Source: Episyrphus balteatus
Taxonomy: Eukaryota > Arthropoda > Insecta > Diptera > Syrphidae
Reading direction: 5' to 3'
Assembly: GCF_945859705.1 (NCBI RefSeq)
Contig: NC_079135.1
Span: forward strand, 109,022,288-109,086,287
Length of the DNA stretch: 64,000 bases
Within the stretch, counting starts at the first letter, position 1. Every line of letters starts with the position of its first letter. A program made the translations under genes and the position numbers. Positions 60,024 to 64,000 of the stretch are shown here, piece by piece. Under the pieces are notes generated by a model. That model saw nothing but the letters and a program-made list of their open reading frames with translations, made no database searches and had not been told where the DNA came from.

Positions 60024-63000
60024 ATTGCCGGACCCACTTTTTTGGCATTCTCCATCATCGTAATGTCATGTAAAATTGTTATCTCGAGTTCGATTTTTTT
60101 TACGAATCCTAAACTTGCCCTATAGTACCTATATCGCAAGTAAAAACATAACTTGATTGGTAAACGAGCAGAAAATTGTCAGTTTAAACCAATTTGAAAC
60201 TTAAAAATCGTCCCCTGTAAAATTTGCTTTTTGGGACTTAGAACAATTTTGCTTTACGGCGACGATATGACAAATTGTTTAAAAGTACATATATCTCATA
60301 AGGCAATTCGATTTATTTTAGTTTGATATTTGTTTATTTGTATAAGAGAAATTTCCTTTTTTTTTAAAATAATTTTTGAAAATAAAATTATCAAAACCCC
60401 ATTCTCTTTAGGGATTGGTTATATTTTTACTTGCGATATATGTAGGTACTATATATGTATCAAGTTATGCATTCGTACAAAAAAACAAAGTTGAGATAAC
60501 ATTTTTCCATGACATTACGATGGTAGAGAATGCCAAAAAAGTATGTCCCGGAAGTCCGTCAGTCTGTCAGTCTGTCAGTCAATCAGTCTGTCAGTCTGTC
60601 AGTCTGTCAGTCTGTCAGTCTGTCAGTCTGTCAGTCTGTCAGTCTGTCAGTCTGTCAGTCTGTCAGTCTGTCAGTCTGTCAGTCTGTCAGTCTGTCAGTC
60701 TGTCAGTCTGTCAGTCTGTCAGTCTGTCAGTCTGTCAGTCTGTCAGTCTGTCAGTCTGTCAGTCTGTCAGTCTGTCAGTCTGTCTGTTTGTCTGTATAAG
60801 GAGCTACAGCTTAAATGGGTGGACCGATTAATGTCAAACTTGGTATGTAGCGTTATTTGGCGACTCTCCAGAGGGATTTTTGGAATTAATTTTTTTGGAC
60901 CAAAAATAACGGTACTTGTCATATACCGATTTTAGTAAAATTGAAATATCTCGAAAACGGCTCCAACGGTTTTGTTTAAAAAATTCAAATGTTAATTTTA
61001 AACTAAGGTCTATTTTTTAATGAAAAATCATTATTAACGGTACCTGCCATAGAACCGTTTTTTTCAAATCCGATTATCTCCGAAAAAATAAAATTTCAAA
61101 AAAAATAATTTTTGGATTTTTAAAAAAATTTTGAAAATATTTTTTGAAAAATCAAATTTTCGAAAACGGGACATTTTTTTAAATTTTGTTTTTAGATGTT
61201 GATTATTGATTTCTACAAAATGGCATACCAATTTTATTTTAAAACTTTTTTTTCCAAAAAATTATTTATAAAAAATTAGTTTTTTAAAAAACGGCTCTAA
61301 CGATTTTGAAAATTTTTTTTCTAAAAATGCATCTTAGTATATCAATCAAAACTGCATACTTGTTTTGGAGGGCAATTTGATTTCAGATTTTATTTTATTT
61401 TTTTTTTAAAACGAATTTTATTTTTTTTCCAAAGGAGATGGCACATTTTTCTATGGAGCTTGGGCCCAGTGTGTTCACTAACGAAATTGGTACCAAATGA
61501 AAGGTGACGGTAAGCACGTGGGTAAAATATTTTCAAATTCGTTAGTGGGGTTTTGGAGATATTTGAGTTTGAAGTTTCGGATTTCACAATCAAGATTTCA
61601 GCTAATTTTTCGAACAATTAATCGTAGAATGCGTAATAATGGGTGTACAGAAATAACATTGGTATCAAATGAAAGGTATTTCTCTTGCCTATAAATCTGT
61701 ATCAAAAGTTTTTTTCTTTATTAAAAAAAATAATACATATTAGGTATTTACTTCTCAAAAGGTGATTTTTTTAAGGGAGGCATTTGGCACATCGAGATAT
61801 CAAAATATTCAGTGGTGACATGCACTTTTTTTTGCAATTTTTCGATAGCTTAATGTGTTTCCTTTAATTCTATATATAAAACATACAAAAACCTTATAAT
61901 AAGCAAAATACACAAAAACGCGCTGAAATATGCCTATTAAATAATAAGAATAGAAACTATAGTTCAGTCAATGGGGAAAAATCTGGAAAAAGCTATGACG
62001 TCAGCTAAGTTTGAATGCAGTATTGAAGAGGGGTTTATCCCAAGTACAAATCTCAGATTGCGTATTGTTTGGTCTTGTGGGGCGACCGCCATTTTGAAAA
62101 ACGCATATGTCTCAATATCTCGAGAACGACTGGTCGGACAGAAAACTAGAAAGGACTTTTTAGATTGGAAATTAGTTAATCTTTCTTTTTCTAGTACATC
62201 ATTTTTCTCTAGGAGTTATAATTTCAGAGTTACACTACCTAAAATTGTGTGTTTTTTGATATTTTAAATATTTTAAACAACCCTTAGAGTTAAGTGCGGA
62301 ATTACTGAGAATGAGATACTTTGCGGTTCTGTTACTCTGAAAGTATAACTCCTAGAGAAAAATGATGTACTAGAAAAAGAAAGATTAACTAATTTCCAAT
62401 CTAAAAAGTCCTTTCTACGCATTCTACGATTAATTGTTCGAAAAAATAGCTGAAATCTTGATTTTGAAATCCGAAACTTCAAACTCAAATATCTCCAAAA
62501 TCCCACTAACGAATTTGAAAATATTTTACCCACGTAATGTGCTTACCGTCACCTTTCATTTGATACCCATTTCGTTAGTGAACACACTGGGCCCAAAAAT
62601 GTGCCATCTCCTTTCTATATAAAAAGTCTTAAAAATTTAAGCAACTTTAACTCTAAGAGCAAGTTCGTGCGACCCAGTCGTGCATTTTATTTTGTTTTGG
62701 TGTTTTTTTATCCAAAAAACCGTTTTTTGCCCCTAACTCTAGATTTTGGTGGTGTTATGGAGTTTTTATATAAAGTTTCGTAATCAGTGCAACTAGATCT
62801 ACAAATCGTGATAGGTCTCCGCCCGCGTATATTTTGAGTGTTACACAGTGTGATTATTTAATATTACAAGTAAAATTTTTTGAGCGGAAAATTTTATATT
62901 TTTCAGTTTCAGTTTGGCAGTTTTTTGATGCCGAAATATATGCATAACGAGTGTGCATGAGTATACATAGAACACCTTTTTTTTAATAAGTTTACCTTAT

Positions 63001-64000
63001 AATAAATTTAACTTTTTTAACATTTTCTATTAACTCACTTTGAAGAATAGTTATTGCTTGGTTCTTCCCGCTTGGGCGAATCTCCAGCATCCTTTGGTAT
63101 TTCTGGCAGAGGGCAATTCAATATAGATGGCTTATATTTAGGATCGAATTTGCCACCCTGTCTCAGAGTCGAACACTTGTAAATCTGTTTGTCTCGCTCA
63201 TACATAGCACTGTCTATACTATTCGAACTTGGAACTTCAATAGTTTCATTTGGTGGGGACTTCGCTGTTAATTGATTAGACAGTGGTCCAGGATGTTGTT
63301 GCATATGTGGCGGCAATGGTTGATGTGACGACTGCTGATGCATTGATGGATGTTGACCGTATAAAGAATGTGGCCCATTGCTACCTTGTGAGCTTTGTCG
63401 ACGCATTGTCGCCGAATTGGAGACGTAAATTGGTGCTGGGCCACTTGTTGATTGATAAATGGAATGTGGATTACCACTGGTGACTGGCATTGGGCCTAGC
63501 TGTGCTGGTATTTGTTGATAGATTTGATTTTGCTGCTGTTGTAATTGTTGAGCGCTAGCTGGAACATAAGGATATTGTTGCTGCTGGTGTTGCTGTTGCT
63601 GCTGATGATGATAATGAGCATGTGCGGCCGCTGCTGCTGCTGCTGCGGCATGGGAATGCGGATGAGGATGATGGCAGTAGATGGGCTGCTGCGATGGTTG
63701 GCGGTTGTTCATGTCGCTACAGGCTGACGATTTTCAGTAAAAATCATTTGCTTCCAAAGTTTTGCATTGTTTGCTTAATGTTGCATATTTACCGTTATTT
63801 GGACCTAAATTTTATAAAAAAATTAAGTTAGAAAAGCTTTTAAAATAAGTCAGGGTTTAAGTTAATATTACCAGTTAGGTGGGTGGGGCTATGATTGTGC
63901 GATGGCAACCTTCCCAAAGTATGGGTGCCCATAGCCCTCATGTTCTGCTGCATGTGCGCGTGTCCCATCATATCATGCTGCTGTTGTCTCTTCGATGGAT
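56159..64000 (-). CDS. C-terminal exons of a low-complexity, probably transmembrane signalling protein (partial)
   Basis: Three coding exons, in transcript order: beyond 64000 to 63872, 63723-63039, and 56540-56159. Donors (GTAATATT, GTGAGTT), acceptors (CGTCAG, TTTCAG) and phases agree, giving about 397 residues with the start outside the window. The tail is low complexity: a His/Ala run (about 9 Ala), Gln runs, then a more ordered piece (YKCSTLRQGGKFDPKYKP, NCPLPEIPK) and proline-rich blocks. LPPPPPP followed by acidic residues matches an Ena/VASP EVH1 ligand, and the end VTEL fits a class I PDZ ligand. No membrane segment lies inside the window. A cytoplasmic tail of a guidance protein is likely; Sema-1a, whose tail has an Enabled-binding motif, is a candidate but is not proven. 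The last intron is 6.5 kb. Confidence 0.75.
56884..57990 (+). repeat. Degenerate repeat array in the last intron
   Basis: At least five spaced, diverged copies (about 56,895, 57,365, 57,500, 57,790 and 57,905) of a roughly 100-base unit with the order CTTGGxAAAAAxTTT, GGATAxxAACCAAGAATC, AGTCTATACAAAAT and GGGTGTTTTTTTT. Spacing is irregular, so repeated insertion or an old array with decay. No known family recognised. Confidence 0.6.
57940..58206. repeat. Foldback with about 90-bp arms
   Basis: The arm at 57,940-58,030 (with AATAAAGAGTTTTCATA and GAGACAATAAAATCTG) is inverted at 58,116-58,206. The last unit of the degenerate array forms its left arm. Confidence 0.65.
59131..60147 (-). mobile_element. 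GTCY-family element, minus orientation
   Basis: Reads in reverse from ACTTGCGATATAGGTACTAT (right) to GTGCGACCCCAGTCGTGCAA (left). A clean (GACA)n run of about nine units is at 59,985-60,022. Two ACGGTACC-type blocks remain. Only 275 bases from the plus-oriented copy that follows. Confidence 0.7.
60554..60795 (+). repeat. (CAGTCTGT)n array
   Basis: About 27 units of an 8-base period, broken once early by CAATCAGT. It grew from the GTCY run of the element. Because the period is not a multiple of three and has no stop, all plus frames stay open here. Confidence 0.95.
61434..62611. mobile_element. Spy-like foldback element between AAA and TTT
   Basis: Ends GGAGATGGCACATTTTT and its reverse complement; arms pair over about 200 bases (61434-61632 against about 62,415-62611) and again at about 62,140-62,240 against 62,320-62,415. 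Left flank is CCAAA and right flank TTTCTATATAAAAAG, while the empty family copy (46,335) reads CCAAATTTCTATATAAAAAG. So it was inserted exactly between AAA and TTT with no duplicated base, the hallmark of Spy transposons. No transposase. Confidence 0.8.

Larger units (their letters stand above)
60423..62693 (+). mobile_element. GTCY-family element, plus orientation, with expanded microsatellite
   Basis: Both family ends are present. It carries the long CAGTCTGT array and a foldback insertion (61434-62611). Without these it would be close in length to the copy at 45,174. Confidence 0.8.
56541..63038 (-). other. Last intron of the minus-strand gene
   Basis: 6,498 bases between donor GTGAGTT and acceptor TTTCAG. 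56,541-56,883 and 58,207-59,130 hold nothing recognised except a doubled CAAAGTCCCATCATATTTTG at about 58,936-58,980. The rest is repeats listed separately. Confidence 0.7.

Noticed and set aside
60415..60935. Overlapping 89-138-codon frames of repeated SVCQSVSL
   Set aside because: They are the (CAGTCTGT)n array read in three frames; an 8-base unit without stops keeps every frame open. Not a protein.
63545..63831. Plus-strand frames rich in Leu and Met near 63.6 kb
   Set aside because: They are antisense shadows of the His/Ala/Gln-rich exon on the minus strand.
1..64000. CRISPR array, prokaryotic operon or defence island
   Set aside because: Splicing, insect transposons and gene families show eukaryotic DNA; regular spaced repeats here are transposon or microsatellite derived.

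Overview
The window looks like nuclear DNA of a dipteran insect (a fly). It is AT-rich, has short GT-AG introns, a histidine/alanine/glutamine-rich neural-type protein, and a dense layer of insect transposable elements. I could not fix the species. I can support two multi-exon genes and two small single-exon genes. Almost everything else is nested mobile-element debris.

Layout. At 0-5 kb there are two paralogous intronless genes for short FLYWCH zinc-finger proteins (307-798 and 4385-4831), separated by inverted-repeat elements. A 1.3 kb TA-flanked element lies at 5.6-6.9 kb. At 8,644-16,773 an exact 2,710-bp unit is repeated three times, head to tail and almost without differences. Each unit carries a GTCY-microsatellite element, a nested inverted-repeat element, a strong hairpin and a broken Jockey-like reverse transcriptase fragment. 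From 17 to 40 kb there is no host gene that I recognise. That stretch holds LINE fragments, two tRNA-like SINE heads, a Helitron, a PIF/Harbinger-like element, three hAT-like elements with recognisable target duplications, small TA-target MITEs, a nested family starting ACACTGG, and a 5'-truncated RTE retrotransposon with a long intact frame.

The best gene is the PDXDC1 orthologue at 40,966-48,044 on the plus strand. It has nine coding exons, all phases agree, and they give 805 residues. Its fourth intron (4.2 kb) is filled with mobile elements. Facing it, on the minus strand, are the last three coding exons of a second gene (64,000-56,159). They encode the low-complexity, proline-rich C-terminal tail of a protein ending in a PDZ-type motif and carrying an Ena/VASP-type LPPPPPP motif. 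A transmembrane guidance protein such as Sema-1a is one candidate, but the name is not proven here. The two genes converge on an extremely AT-rich interval at 48-56 kb that probably holds their 3' UTRs.

The most notable points are these. The PDXDC1 protein has lost the residues that would bind pyridoxal phosphate. The 2,710-bp triplication is nearly perfect. A foldback element sits exactly between AAA and TTT with no target duplication, as in Spy transposons. Several insertions can be dated relative to each other because an empty-site copy lies elsewhere in the window. No prokaryotic operon, CRISPR array or defence system is present.
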